A DNA stretch of 64,000 nucleotides, taken from NCBI GenBank assembly GCA_963971225.1, contig OZ020270.1, positions 17,223,817 through 17,287,816 on the forward strand, in the 5' to 3' direction. Positions 22,033-32,490 of this stretch are shown in pieces. Numbering within the stretch: the first letter of the stretch is position 1; every line of letters begins with the position of its first letter. Below the pieces are notes generated by a model. It was not told the DNA's origin. It made no database searches and saw only the letters and a list, made by a program, of their open reading frames with translations. Origin of the DNA: Melieria omissa (Eukaryota > Arthropoda > Insecta > Diptera > Ulidiidae). Position numbers and translations under genes: made by a program.

Positions 22033-22770
22033 TTATGGGCGTTCTGCCCGAATTTTGCGTGGTACCAGCACAGCCCCGTTGATGGTGAAATGGATGGCGT
22101 GCGCGGTAGGCTGCGAAACCTGCGCGTGTATCGAGGGGATGTTGAACGCTCGCGGTTATGTGCTACAATTGCTGAAAGTTCGGCTAAATTTTTTGCTAAA
22201 GTTGCTACCTGCGCTTCAATGCTTGAGATCCCTGCTATTTCGTGCGGGGTGAGGACTTCGCGCAGTTTGTCTGCTGCTGCTGCAAGTTTGTTGAGGTCAG
22301 CTTGATCTTGAATGACAAGACAAGCTCGCGTTTGGGGTGGTAGGTGCGACAGCCAACGAGCTTTAAGCACTTCTTCGTCGATGTCTGGAACTAGGCTGCG
22401 CAGGTGTCGCAGGTGTTGTGATGGCATTTTGTCGCCGAGATTTTCGCCGTCTAAGAGTTGAAGAAGGTTTGCTTCTTTGGACTTGGAAAAACGAGCGATG
22501 AGGGCTTCCTTAAGCGTCCGATAGGCATTTGCAGTTGGAGGTGATAGTATTATGTCCTCCACCATAGAGGCTGACCGTGTGTCAATCAGGGGTACTGCGG
22601 TATGGAATTGGTCGATGTCCGCTGTTATGTTGCGAATTCGAAATTGTGATTCCAGTTGTGCGAACCAGAGTGCCGGTTTTTCGCTGCTGAATGCCGGTGC
22701 TTTGATGTTAATTTCACGAGCAATGTGAATGTTCGATTGCGATGGAGCGTTGATTGACTCGTCCAGAGAC
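21984..22770 (-). CDS. gag: Gypsy Gag with CHCC zinc motif
   Basis: The frame is open from the primer site, so the likely start is the ATG of [11 protein letters not shown] at about 22,770. The first 100 residues have the [12 protein letters not shown] motif of insect Gypsy capsids, followed by a predicted helical capsid region with [12 protein letters not shown] and [13 protein letters not shown]. Near the end is [18 protein letters not shown], a C-x2-H-x9-C-x3-C zinc knuckle in place of CCHC. It ends overlapping the start of the pol frame by about 50 bases, so pol expression would need a frameshift, as is normal in this group. The frame appears intact. Confidence 0.85.
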
Positions 22771-22788
22771 ATTTTGGTTGCTGTGTAT

Positions 22789-22801
22789 GTCGGGGTCACC
22801 A
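22789..22801 (-). promoter_or_regulatory. Primer-binding site, tRNA-Trp type
   Basis: On the minus strand TGGTGACCCCGAC lies one base inside the 5' LTR. It is complementary to the 3' end of insect tRNA-Trp including CCA (tRNA sequence from memory). Confidence 0.7.
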
Positions 22802-22802
22802 A

Positions 22803-22905
22803 TGAAGCGTGGTTCCTGACCGAATCGCGTGATGGCGAATGAGAAGGGCAGCCAACGTGGGAGTGAAGTCAGCAGAGTTGCATTTGGCTGCATGTGGTTG
22901 CCACA
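22803..22905 (-). repeat. 5' LTR of the Gypsy element (minus strand)
   Basis: 103 bp, TG...CA boundaries when read on either strand. It differs from the 3' LTR by one transition (TTCCTGACC against TTCTTGACC on the plus strand). This is unusually short for a Gypsy LTR. Confidence 0.92.
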
Positions 22906-23589
22906 TATATAATAACCATTATATAATAATTAATTCTATAATATGTAATTCTGATCTAAATGTGGATATATTTGTATTTTGTGTATTTCTTTAGATGAAA
23001 CAGCATTCCTATTTAGAACATTGTGGTGCCTACACGGATATTTATATCCCACAAATAAAACTGTACAAAAGGACAACAACGGGCAAAAGAACATCTGCAG
23101 GTTCACAATCAAAGATTCGCAGGAATCGGTCGTGTTTGTAGGACAGTCGCTGCAGATGATAGACGACCACTTTGATTTTTTAAATAAGCGTGGAGAGAGC
23201 ATTCAACCATTTATATTAGCGATAGGTGATAAGAGTTACGCAAAATTTGACCAATTTATTTTATATTTAGATGGTACTAAGATTCCTTTTAATAATTTTT
23301 TGCGTTGTCTGGATATATGCTTTAAATCCTTTCATATATTTAATGTAAATTATCCTAAAGCTGGTACCAATTTCTGGGCTTTTATTGAAACCTTTTTCTA
23401 TAACATTTCTGTATCTTCAGACAATACATCTAAAATTCATATTTTAATGCAAGAGCTTAATAATTAAGTATCTAATTATAATCAATGAATTTATTTCATA
23501 AATAATTATATGTTACTTTAAATTATTTTAAAAGCTGGAATCTTCCAAATAAACTGAAAAACCAAAAAAAAAACAATATTTTCAATTTT

Positions 23590-24010
23590 TAGGGATTTTG
23601 AATTTCAGGAATTTTTCTTATGAAAAAATTCATATATTTTATGAGTTTTATGAATTTCGAACAAGGCTTATGAATGCGTTCATAGAGTTTATGAATGCGT
23701 TCATAGAGTTTATGAACGCATTCATGAGCGTTCGGGTCACCCGAAGGCTTATGAATGCGTTCATAAACTTTTGTGAATACATTCATAATTTTTATGAACG
23801 CATTCATAAGCGTTCGGGTCACCCGAAGGCTTATGAAAGCATTCATAAACTTTTGTGAATACATTCATAATTTTTATGAACGCATTCATGAGCGTTCGGG
23901 TCACCCGAAGGTTTATGAATACATTCATAAACTTTTTATGAACGCGTTCACTGGTTCAAAAGCTATGAATATGTTCATACAGTTTATGCACAAATTCACA
24001 AATTTTATGA
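23590..24010. repeat. Right palindromic array (ATGAACGCATTCAT repeats)
   Basis: Tandem units of about 85 bp alternate palindromes such as TTTATGAACGCATTCAT with GTTCGGGTCACCCGAA (near 23,729, 23,813, 23,895). The units decay toward 24,010. Both palindrome types also make up the array at 6,060-6,600, and the two arrays bracket the zinc-finger and SAM-domain genes. The polyadenylation-like AATAAA at about 23,548 of the last exon lies just before this array. Confidence 0.75.
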
Positions 24011-26120
24011 ACGTTTTTCGTTCCGTGTTGCCGCTGACGCTCCAATTTAGGTTTGGCTGTAAGCGATTGGAAACTGGGAGGAGAAGTGTGAAAAAAACCC
24101 ACAATACACACAAAAAATGCACCAATACTCTCACATAACAGCTGATACTCCGGCCCACAGCTGATATTCCTGACTCCATACAAACTGAAAATGGAGGGTT
24201 GTTGTGTTGGTCAATTCCAAAATGGAGGGTTGTTATGCTGGTCAATTTTCATGTGTGAGGGTTATCGTTGTGGTTCATTTTTAATTGCATAGAACATTAA
24301 TTTATTTTTTGCACAGAGTTCTGTGATATGTTTATAGAAAAATGAATATAAAATTTTATTATTGCTTACAAATATAATAACATCGTTTGAATATGTCTCT
24401 AACATGTCATTATTTCAGTTTTCATTGACTCATTATCAAAAATCACCCTTGTGTCTAGAACAGTGCATTTTACACCAAAAGCATCTCTGAACTCCGATGA
24501 TTTGGTGTTTAATTTGCAAAACGCAAATCGGGTTGACCCTGGATGGCTGCCAAATGTGCAACTGCACATAATAACATAACAAATAACATAAAAACATAAC
24601 AATGTTTAGAAAATGTATGAATTTTTTATTAAAATAATTGACAATTATGAAAATAATAACATGCATCGTATTAATACGCCTTTTTCTAAAAAATACGAAA
24701 GACAAGCTACCTCTAAATTGTAACTTTGCGCTTTGTTCTAACTTCAACGCGACCACACTTTTGAACCTTAACAGCCAATTACTGACCCACCCCTGTCGGA
24801 CCTGAGACAACTGGTTCCCAACTGGTTTTTTGTAAGTAAATTCAACAATTTGTTGTCCAAGTGACTGTCAGCGACGCCACGTCAAAAGGGTAAGTTTGCT
24901 CCAAGGAAACGAGTCGGTTCTGAAGTCAGCTATGACTGACAAGCGACCAGTTGAAAAACTACATTTGAACCAGTCCGATTTCCTACAGGGACATGACACC
25001 TCACACAGATTATGTCTGTGAAATGCAAAAAATGGTCAAAAAATTCGCTTCCCCTGCCAGTTTCGAATCACGTTATCACTGCCGTGAAGTACAGCGACGC
25101 ACAGCATAGCATCGCTTCATGTGTGTACGCGCACTTAGATATGTGGGGAGAAGAGCAATAAGTTATGGTTGTTGTTATTGTTGCCAGCTAGGAAATTAAA
25201 CATTGAATTCGAATTATTTTTGCTTTTTGGTTCATTCTGCGTGCAGCGCAGTGCGTACATACGCTGTCGGAGGTAATTTTACGACGGAGTGTAGCGTGCA
25301 AAAATATATGAGAGCGAATGTCAAAAGGGGGTAACTTATCGACTTAAAAAGTCACTACGCTATAAAGTTATCACACTATTTTTAATATTGAAGATAGTTA
25401 AACGATTTGGTGCAATCGTTATGAACAAAATATCTTTGAAATTGTAGTATTACATACATATATCGAATATCGAAATTAAGCAACACAAAAAATGTATTCT
25501 ACCATCATTCGAGACCGTCTTTGCTTACTTACCTTTTTCTTATAACTTTTTGCTTTGTAACAGTGATGTTTGTACACACATTAGACGTGATTAAATGCAC
25601 AAATTTGTAATTACGATTCTACGGAACTTCTCATTTTTATAAGGATGGACGAACAAATGTTTGGGCAAAAAAACTGGGGGCCTAGAGTGAGATAAAAGGC
25701 GTAAAGTCATTTACGCCAAAATTAACGAAACCTTAGCCTTCAAGGGCTCATAAGGAGATACACATTTTTTCACGCAGAAGTTCGATCGCAAAATAACGTG
25801 ACAAAATTTTGTTGTTATTTATCAAACACACGTCGGGCATAGCCAGCTAAATTCAGTCAGACACAAAAATTTATAACTTTCATTCGCTCATCAATCCAAC
25901 AATAGCACATTGCCCTTCATTCGCTTCATTGAAAATAAAAGTAACTTCTATGGCCGGCGTCGAGCGCACGAACTCGCTCGGCACCATTCGGCACTTACCG
26001 AAGTTGACAATAACATCGTAAATTCGCATTCTGTGTACTGCGCATTCTGTATACTGTTTATTCTGTGATTTAACCCTTAAATGAACACAGGATCTTTACT
26101 GAAAATAACAATACCAAATA
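24011..26120. other. Mostly unexplained sequence
   Basis: Contains a short tandem duplication at about 24,187-24,248 (AATGGAGGGTTGTTGTG and its neighbour), a moderately GC-rich stretch at 24,760-25,380 and AT-rich remainder. Short open frames on both strands (for example 24,399-24,810) have no recognisable domain. I see no gene or element ends. Confidence 0.4.
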
Positions 26121-26270
26121 CAGTGGACCCTCGGTTAACGAACGCCCCACATAACGAACATTTCGCATAACGAACACTTTTTTTTGGGAAAAAAAGTTTC
26201 TACCTTGTGCGGTCAAAAAAATCGATTTTTTTTTTCATGCATTTTTGGATTAATACATGATTGTAGAATA

Positions 26271-26610
26271 ATAATAATAATAATTAATAATTGATTGGCA
26301 CGACAGCCCGCTTACGCGAGACTAAGGCCTAGCTTCCCGCAACCACCCGTGTTGTGCGTGTGAATTTTGTACGCGGGTGGAAGGGACCTACAGTTTTATG
26401 CCGGTTCCGAACGGCAGGTTGGGAGCTTTTTCATAGGCAATTTTTACTCTCAGAGGTTTGCCATTTCCAGCTGAGAGGACAGCCACCGAAAGAGAAAACG
26501 AGTTTCCCGTTATTTTTTTTTAGGTGTTACTACATGCAGTATTCGATCTTGCGTCGCTCTGCATGCGACTCGTTGGACCGCGCACTAACCAACTGAGCCA
26601 CGGCGGCTGC
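26271..26610 (-). mobile_element. tRNA-derived SINE
   Basis: On the minus strand from 26,610: a head with TGGCTCAGTTGG (RNA polymerase III A box), a degenerate B box AGATCGAATAC about 45 bases later, a 230-bp body and an (AAT)n-like tail. A perfect 13-bp duplication TGATTGTAGAATA flanks it (26,258-26,270; 26,611-26,623), so both ends are exact. It inserted into the pogo/Tigger-type element. The 3' 60 bases recur at 49,100-49,159. Confidence 0.85.
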
Positions 26611-27309
26611 TGATTGTAGAATACGCTCCCAAAATTTGAAGTTGAAATCTTTCGAATTACGGAAGCAATTTATCGAAACAGGTAGCGGTGTCGAGCGCGC
26701 CGAGTACTGAAGCAAAACTTTGAACGCGTTTTTCTCAAAACTACATTTTTTGACCTTGCGGAAGTGATTTAGGCCACACGAGTTGAGCAATAGCTACGAA
26801 ATTTTGAACAGTCATTTATCAAGGTTTTAGCTATGGCCCGAACTAGGATCTTCCAGAAATAATAATTTTTTTTCATTAAAAATAGAAATTTGTATTGAAA
26901 AAAGTAGGTAAAAATTGAGTTTTTTAGTCAAAATCGCATATATCCTTCATTTTTCATTGTTTTTTTCATCCTAGTTCCAACCATAGACAAAAGGATACAG
27001 AATAAGAAAAAATTTCAGTTTTGTGTTTCAAGTCATCTCAAACAGCGGCAGGACTTTCGCGAGTAAGGAAGTCCTGCCGCCATTGCTCGATGGCCCCCTC
27101 GCCCCCCTTTGCATATTTTATTTTGAAACTTTTTTTACTTGTACAATTAACATATACCTACATCTGAACAAATTTTCCAGTGTTTATCTTAAAAACCTTC
27201 CCATAAAAAATTTTTCAAAAAAACATGTTTTCTCGGCCGCACAAGGTAGAAACCTGCCTTAACGAACGAAGTTTCGCATAACGACCAACGAAAAAGGGAG
27301 AAACCTTAA

Positions 27310-27579
27310 TTGCATGTAAAATTTCTGTCTGTGCTAAGCAACGAAACAGGGGAAACCCCGAATACACATTATAGTGCTGTCTGTGTTTTATTCAACGCTG
27401 TGTCTCATTTTCAACAAATTTTGAAGCGACGTCAGAAACAAACGACTCTAGACAGTTTTTTGTTTAAAAAAAAACTAGGTATGCATGTACCAATTATAAA
27501 AAATTTTTTCTTTTCTAAAGTCTTTACTTTTTCCATTTCCGATTGTCTCCTTCCGTCCAATATATATTCAGTTCCTTAA
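27310..27579 (+). pseudogene. pogo/Tigger transposase C-terminal remnant
   Basis: The recognisable part is RRQKQTTLDSFLFKK with a preceding helical segment (SAVCVLFNAVSHFQQILK). Compare the related tail SITSYFQSKF in the element at 31,080-31,725. Only the C-terminal tail survives. Confidence 0.6.
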
Positions 27580-27812
27580 AAAATTTGGTGTATTAAATGG
27601 TGTATTTTTTCAGTTCTTTTGATGCATTTTATGTTACATTCTTTCAATAAAAGTTCAAATTGAAACATATTAGAGTGTATTTTTTTGACCTGGAACGCAT
27701 TAATTCATTTTACATTGATTTATATGGGAATAATGGTTTTGCTTAACGAACGTTTCGCATAACGAACAAGATGCTGGAACCAATTGTGTACGTTAACCGA
27801 GGGTCCACTGTA

Positions 27813-29512
27813 TGTAAGCAAAGAATATGAAGTGTATAGAAGGCGCATCTGAGCTCAAAAATTCAACTTTTTGTTTGCGAGCTTCATAGAGCGGGGGGAA
27901 GCCACAAAAGGGAAAGAGTGGTGCCAGCAGGAGAGCAAGCGCTTCAGTTTACGCTCATTGACTGTGCGAACTGAAGCACGCGCTACAACAAACACACATG
28001 AAGTGAAAGTACCGCTTCTCCTGTGTACTTTGAGGCGTTGGTGGTTGTTTTGATCACTCAATAATTTTTTGTGCAAATTTCTCACAGCAACACCAGCCAG
28101 CGCAATGATCGTCGTTTCAACGACGCCATTGTTTGTTGTTGTTGTAGTTTTTATGTGTACACAGCTCGAGAAAAATGTAAACAGCTCTTCTTTTGTTGTT
28201 TTTTAATTGTTTATGTTTTGCATCGTTTGGAACTTCCTTTTTTTTATTTACTGTCACAGCATTCACCAGGAAATCCGAAGGAGCAAATAGGTAGCAAATG
28301 TCTGTAACCGATTGATAATTCTTATGGAAAATGTTTCACTTAGCGCAGTGAAAAGATTATCATTTCTTAGTTTTTGGAAACATATGCCACAATTATTATC
28401 TATGTTAATTTTTACTCGATTGTCGAAGCTTTTATCTACAAAATAATTTGTTGTAATAATTGTTGTAATTACTGCTGAAATAAAATAATAAAAAGACAGT
28501 TTCGTCTGTCTCAGCATGTAGTAGGTTTTCATTCATAGAATCCTGTGTATCTTCGAAATTAGTTGTTACACTTGACCAAGTACTACTTGAATTTTGTCCC
28601 AAAATTGCAAAAGTATTTTCTAGTTTATCTTGGTTAAACAACTTTTTTGTTATAAAACATTTATGTGGGTTATTGCTTAATTTTATCAGTGATTAAAAAA
28701 CAGATTTTAGTTCTAAAAATACAACTTGAATCATCCATACATTTAACATCTTTCAAATAATTAAAAAAATCTTTATAAATTTGTACGACTCATTATTCAA
28801 TTGTAAAGCCGATCTAAAGCAATTATCCGATTGCCCTATTCATGCAATCAAATATTAGGCCTACTTTTTTGATAAATTATTCAGGAACTTTGTTTGTAGC
28901 GACCACATAAGTCGTCACGCCAACCATATTTTATTTTCTTTTCTATGATTTTGCGCACACTACTGTCTGCAATAAGTTCAGGAGCAATATGCGACGCCGT
29001 TCAGGCTTGTAGAAGAAGAACAAAAGCCAGCCAGAAATCAGAAATCGTTTTACAATTTCAGCTTTTCGCCAGCGCAACAACAACAACAACAGCGTTCGTC
29101 TTCACCTTGCAATGATTTCACGCCACAACAATGTTCTAAGGCACACTCGCTGCAGTGAGCGCAACCAAAGAGCGCAACACATAAAACTACTTTCTCGCTT
29201 GTAAAGCAATGCTCTCACCACATACGTGATCTGTGCGAGCAGAGCGCGGGTTCCAATGTTAGAACCCGCCATACAAAATTTTTGCTTGTATGACATGCGC
29301 ATTCTGTATGTTTGTTTTCTTTGATGTAAGTAACTCAAATATGTTTAATAACACAGACAATATTCAGTTTTAATTTTTTTATTGAAATTTTCGCAACACG
29401 GGTGCGCACTAGAATAAAAAACAATTTAGCGAATAAAAGTTGACATTTTTTCAATATGTTTGAAATGGTTGTAAATATTTAATTACTTACTTTGATGTAA
29501 ACCTACGTTTTC
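27813..29512. other. Unexplained sequence
   Basis: Mixed composition, with a GC-richer part at 27,850-28,070, an AT-rich part at 28,300-28,850 and a (CAA)n run near 29,078. Open frames at 28,263-28,641 (minus) and 29,102-29,338 (minus) carry no domain I recognise. It may include host non-coding DNA. Confidence 0.35.
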
Positions 29513-29516
29513 TTAA

Positions 29517-30032
29517 CCCTTTCGCTACAGGTTTTTACTGGGGAATGTTAAAATTTTAAACTTATTGATTTATGTAGGCTTCTGTGTGGTTATATCAGTA
29601 ACCTTCCATAATATTTTTTTACTTTTATTACCGAACCCTGTTTTTTATAGTGTTGTCATATGACAGCAGCCACCGTTGTGGCCGTATTAATTACTTAAAC
29701 ATAAAATTTTTTCGCATAACTAACAATCGAATAATTCTTTGTTTACTTTAACTAAAATACTTTAAAAATGCATCTAAATGAAAGTAAGAAGTAGAATTAA
29801 AAATGTCTCTTATTTTTCTGCATCTTCTTCTCTTTCTATGTAAAGATATAACATTTAAAAAACGTTTATAATTCTCTTCTTTCAACTTAAACATTGAATT
29901 TATAATTTTCGTATTATTTAAAAACTTGAAACTATTGTAAGGAGCAACCAAAACATTTTTTCAGAGAACCATAAAGGGTTCAAACAACTACAAAGGAGCA
30001 TGTTTCCATATGGCTAGATAATAGCGAAAGGG
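29517..30032. mobile_element. piggyBac-type MITE (TTAA target)
   Basis: Ends CCCTTTCGCTA / TAGCGAAAGGG are flanked by TTAA on both sides (29,513-29,516; 30,033-30,036). 516 bp, AT-rich, no coding sequence. It differs in TIR sequence from the piggyBac-type MITE at 4,492-4,985, so it is a separate family. Confidence 0.82.
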
Positions 30033-30036
30033 TTAA

Positions 30037-30600
30037 TGTAATTTGATTGTACTGATATTGACCAAAAAATATGTTTTCTTAACTACTCTTCATAAAATTC
30101 TACGTATCCCTGAAAAGAAAAACTCTTTTTGCTAAAAATTAAAATTTCTTAAAATTAATTAAAATAAATAAATAGAAAATTAAAATTAAAATAAAAAATT
30201 AATAAAATTAATTAATTTTTAATTTCTTTAATTTAAAAATATTCAAATGTTTAGCAATGCTTTTTTTAAGCATCACGAATCATAAGCATTTAAGGGTTAA
30301 AAATTAGCTTTAAAACATACAAACCTATAATACTTTTAATTTTGTTATTAATATTACACATGTTGCTCTTATTTATGCTGCGCACAAAATCGTGCAAAAG
30401 AGAAATTTAAAAATGCTTAATTACTAATGTTTTTTCGCCAATTTGCTCATAATATTGAAAAATTTATACGTCCCGTATTTATACATCTATATCAAAAACA
30501 GTATGCACATCTCTCAACTCAGTGTTGGCGAGAACGATTCCGTGACCGAAGAGCGTATAATTCAGTATCGATGACGCATTTTAAAAAGGAGTAATAATGA
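30037..30600. other. AT-rich sequence upstream of the Helitron gene
   Basis: Strongly A/T up to about 30,430. From 30,500 the sequence may belong to the 5' part of the Helitron, but no coding match is visible before 30,785. No TC-type Helitron start was identified. Confidence 0.35.
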
Positions 30601-31079
30601 GTCCGCCGAATGCTATAACCATCGATTAGCTAAGCAAAGGTACTTTTTTAAGATTAAAATTAGTTTATTTTAACACTAAATTAATTTTCATTACCTAACA
30701 TAATTAAGGGTACGCGCTTCACTGTCAAGATCATTAAAAAACTGTCAGCATCGTCTAAATAGGCTTAGCAGACAACGACTAAGCATGACTACTCTAAGAG
30801 ACAGGTCTGTCGTTGAATTTCATGGACTAAAAGCTGCTTTTAATTATAATCCCACTATTGATTATATAAACCATCCCTCAGTTGTATTAGGCAATATGAC
30901 TCAAGTGTGTAAATTTTGTGAAGCTAAGAAATGGCCTAAAGAAGCTCTCAGTATATGTTGCGGAAATGGCAAAGTAAAGTTAGCTGAGTTTGAGGATTAC
31001 CCAGAGCCTTTGAAAAGTTTAATTAATGGAAGTCATCAACAGTTTTCACACTTCTTAAGAAATACGAGAAAATATAATA

Positions 31080-31725
31080 CAGTAGAATCCCGATTATCCG
31101 AACATCGATTATCCGAACATCCGATTATCCGGACTCATTTGTCTCGGCTCTAACTGTCAATTTTAAAATGTTTTGACGGTGTAACGCGACATGTTACGAC
31201 AAGTTTATTCCCGCCTCCGACCGTGTACCCTGACTGGATTCCAAATCTTAACTGATGAAGAAATCATTGAGGATTTGAACAGTAACGAGAGAGAAAATGA
31301 AGAAGAAACTGAAACTGGGGAAGAATGTCAAGTACCATCTCACGCAGAAGCTTTTGAAGCTCTAGATGTTGCTTTTAAGTGGCTTGAAAGACAGGACGAA
31401 TTGGATCCTATACAGTTGCTACAACTGAAGCGCATCAGGGCCTTGGCCGCAATGAAAAGATGTGATTCATTACGTCAAAGATCAATAACAAGTTATTTCC
31501 AATCAAAATTCTAAATTACATAGGTATTATGTAATTCATTATCTATCGTTAAACTCGTTTTTTATAATATAGTATTTTCTAAATGACACATGTAAAATCC
31601 GTTACATAATAAAAAAATATTAAAGTTTTAATATTGTTTGATTTGCTTTGAAATCGATTATCCGGATTTTCGATTATACGGAATACCCCTGGTTTCATTT
31701 GATCCGGATAATCGGGATTCTACTG
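31080..31725 (+). mobile_element. pogo/Tigger-type deletion element inside the Helitron
   Basis: Ends CAGTAGAATCCCGATTATCC / GGATAATCGGGATTCTACTG are flanked by TA (31,078-31,079; 31,726-31,727). Extra ATTATCCG copies lie just inside each end. 646 bp with a C-terminal transposase fragment. Removing it rejoins the Helitron frame at NTRKYN. Confidence 0.9.
31191..31514 (+). pseudogene. pogo/Tigger transposase C-terminal fragment
   Basis: 107 open codons: LTDEEIIEDL, an acidic stretch, VPSHAEAFEALDVAFKWLER, LLQLKRIRALAAMKR and a final ITSYFQSKF, the conserved order of Tigger/pogo C-termini. The DNA-binding and DDD catalytic regions are deleted. Confidence 0.82.
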
Positions 31726-32490
31726 TACCTCATTTCAAATGACTTCATTTGGTGCTAAAGAAATACGTGAGGGAAGTTTTATGCCAACATTTAAAATACA
31801 AGGACAAGGATAGGAAGTTTATTGCCACTAAACTCTGACCAAAAATTTTTGCAAATATATTTTATTTCGGAAGCTGATCAAATTTTATCGCGGCTCCATA
31901 TTTCTTCTAACTTAAATGAATTAATTGTTGAAGATCTTCAACGTATGCTCCATGAGCGCAACAACTACGTTCGCTCTTTCAAATTCGCTGTAAATCAAAT
32001 TCAAGATCAAACAAATTTGCGAATAATGATTCATGCTGATAGAATCCCAGCACAGCAGCATCGGGGTCGTTATAATATCCCCCAAGAAAATGAAGTTGCT
32101 ATTCTAATGATTAACGAAGAAAATGGTCCACGCGGTATTGTTCTACGAACACGAAACAATGAGCTTCAGCGAGTTTCAGAGTTAAATCGAGCGTATGATG
32201 CTCTTCAATACCCATTAATGTTCGTTCGGGGTGAAGATGGTTATTCAATTGATATTCCACAGACTAACCCAGTCACGGGACCAGAAATACATCGAAAAAC
32301 CGTATCTGCAATGTACTTGTATGCTTACAGAATAATGATTGGAGATAACTCTAATAACAATATTCATTATTTTCGTGGCCTCTTCAGCCAATATTGTGTA
32401 GATATGATGGCAAAAATAATTTCTGAACGATTGAATTTCATAAGAACACATCAAATAACATTAAGAGCGGAAAATTATATTTATTTACGA

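Larger units (their letters stand above)
18869..22905 (-). mobile_element. Complete Gypsy LTR retrotransposon, CsRn1/Kabuki-like, 103-bp LTRs
   Basis: Oriented on the minus strand. LTRs at 22,803-22,905 (5') and 18,869-18,971 (3') begin TG and end CA on either strand and differ at one visible base. TATA flanks both sides but lies in (TA)n, so the TSD is weak evidence. The primer site 22,789-22,801 matches the 3' end of tRNA-Trp over 13 bases, and a purine tract (GGGAAGGGGAGCC) precedes the 3' LTR. Gag has a CHCC zinc motif. tRNA-Trp priming together with CHCC Gag is characteristic of the CsRn1 clade (family knowledge). It is the youngest layer in the swollen intron of the SAM-domain gene. Confidence 0.92.
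10425..23467 (+). pseudogene. SAM-domain gene of the large element, multi-exon, frameshifted
   Basis: Splice sites fit the following exons: to 10,452 (intron 10,453-10,518, which is 66 nt and also open), 10,519-~10,690, a frameshifted continuation (FPSRSRSGSPAEG, from about 10,706), an exon around 10,866-11,125, 11,187-11,371, 12,819-12,984 and 22,995-23,467. The exon at 10,519 encodes a SAM-like helical bundle (VLKVMKMDHLKELL then MGDRILF). Later exons carry LFPTEKISFYRTEKRGK, a WPEYKKAHGYQL motif and a 157-residue C-terminal domain ending at TAA 23,465. Phases agree at every junction I could test (I/V at 11,125, L at 11,371, D at 12,984/22,995). This C-terminal architecture recurs in uncharacterised insect and cnidarian proteins; no function is established. 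The last intron now spans 12,985-22,994 because of nested insertions, and a foldback element separates the 11,371 exon from its donor. Confidence 0.6.
26121..27810 (+). mobile_element. pogo/Tigger-type element, degraded, with a SINE inside
   Basis: Perfect long ends CAGTGGACCCTCGGTTAACG / CGTTAACCGAGGGTCCACTG are flanked by TA (26,119-26,120; 27,811-27,812). Subterminal repeats of CATAACGAACA occur at both ends. The plus strand near 27,400-27,475 reads ILKRRQKQTTLDSFLFKK, the C-terminal tail typical of pogo/Tigger transposases. The DDD catalytic core is not recognisable. Net length without the SINE is about 1,340 bp. Confidence 0.88.

Noticed and set aside
24399..24810. Overlapping minus-strand open frames as a possible host gene
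   Set aside because: No domain, no splice-site pattern and frequent low-complexity residues.
26530..26610. Candidate functional tRNA gene (A-box match)
   Set aside because: B box is degenerate and the segment is the head of a SINE with a 13-bp TSD.
28263..28641. Minus-strand frames that might be exons
   Set aside because: No recognisable domain; I could not join them with convincing splice sites.
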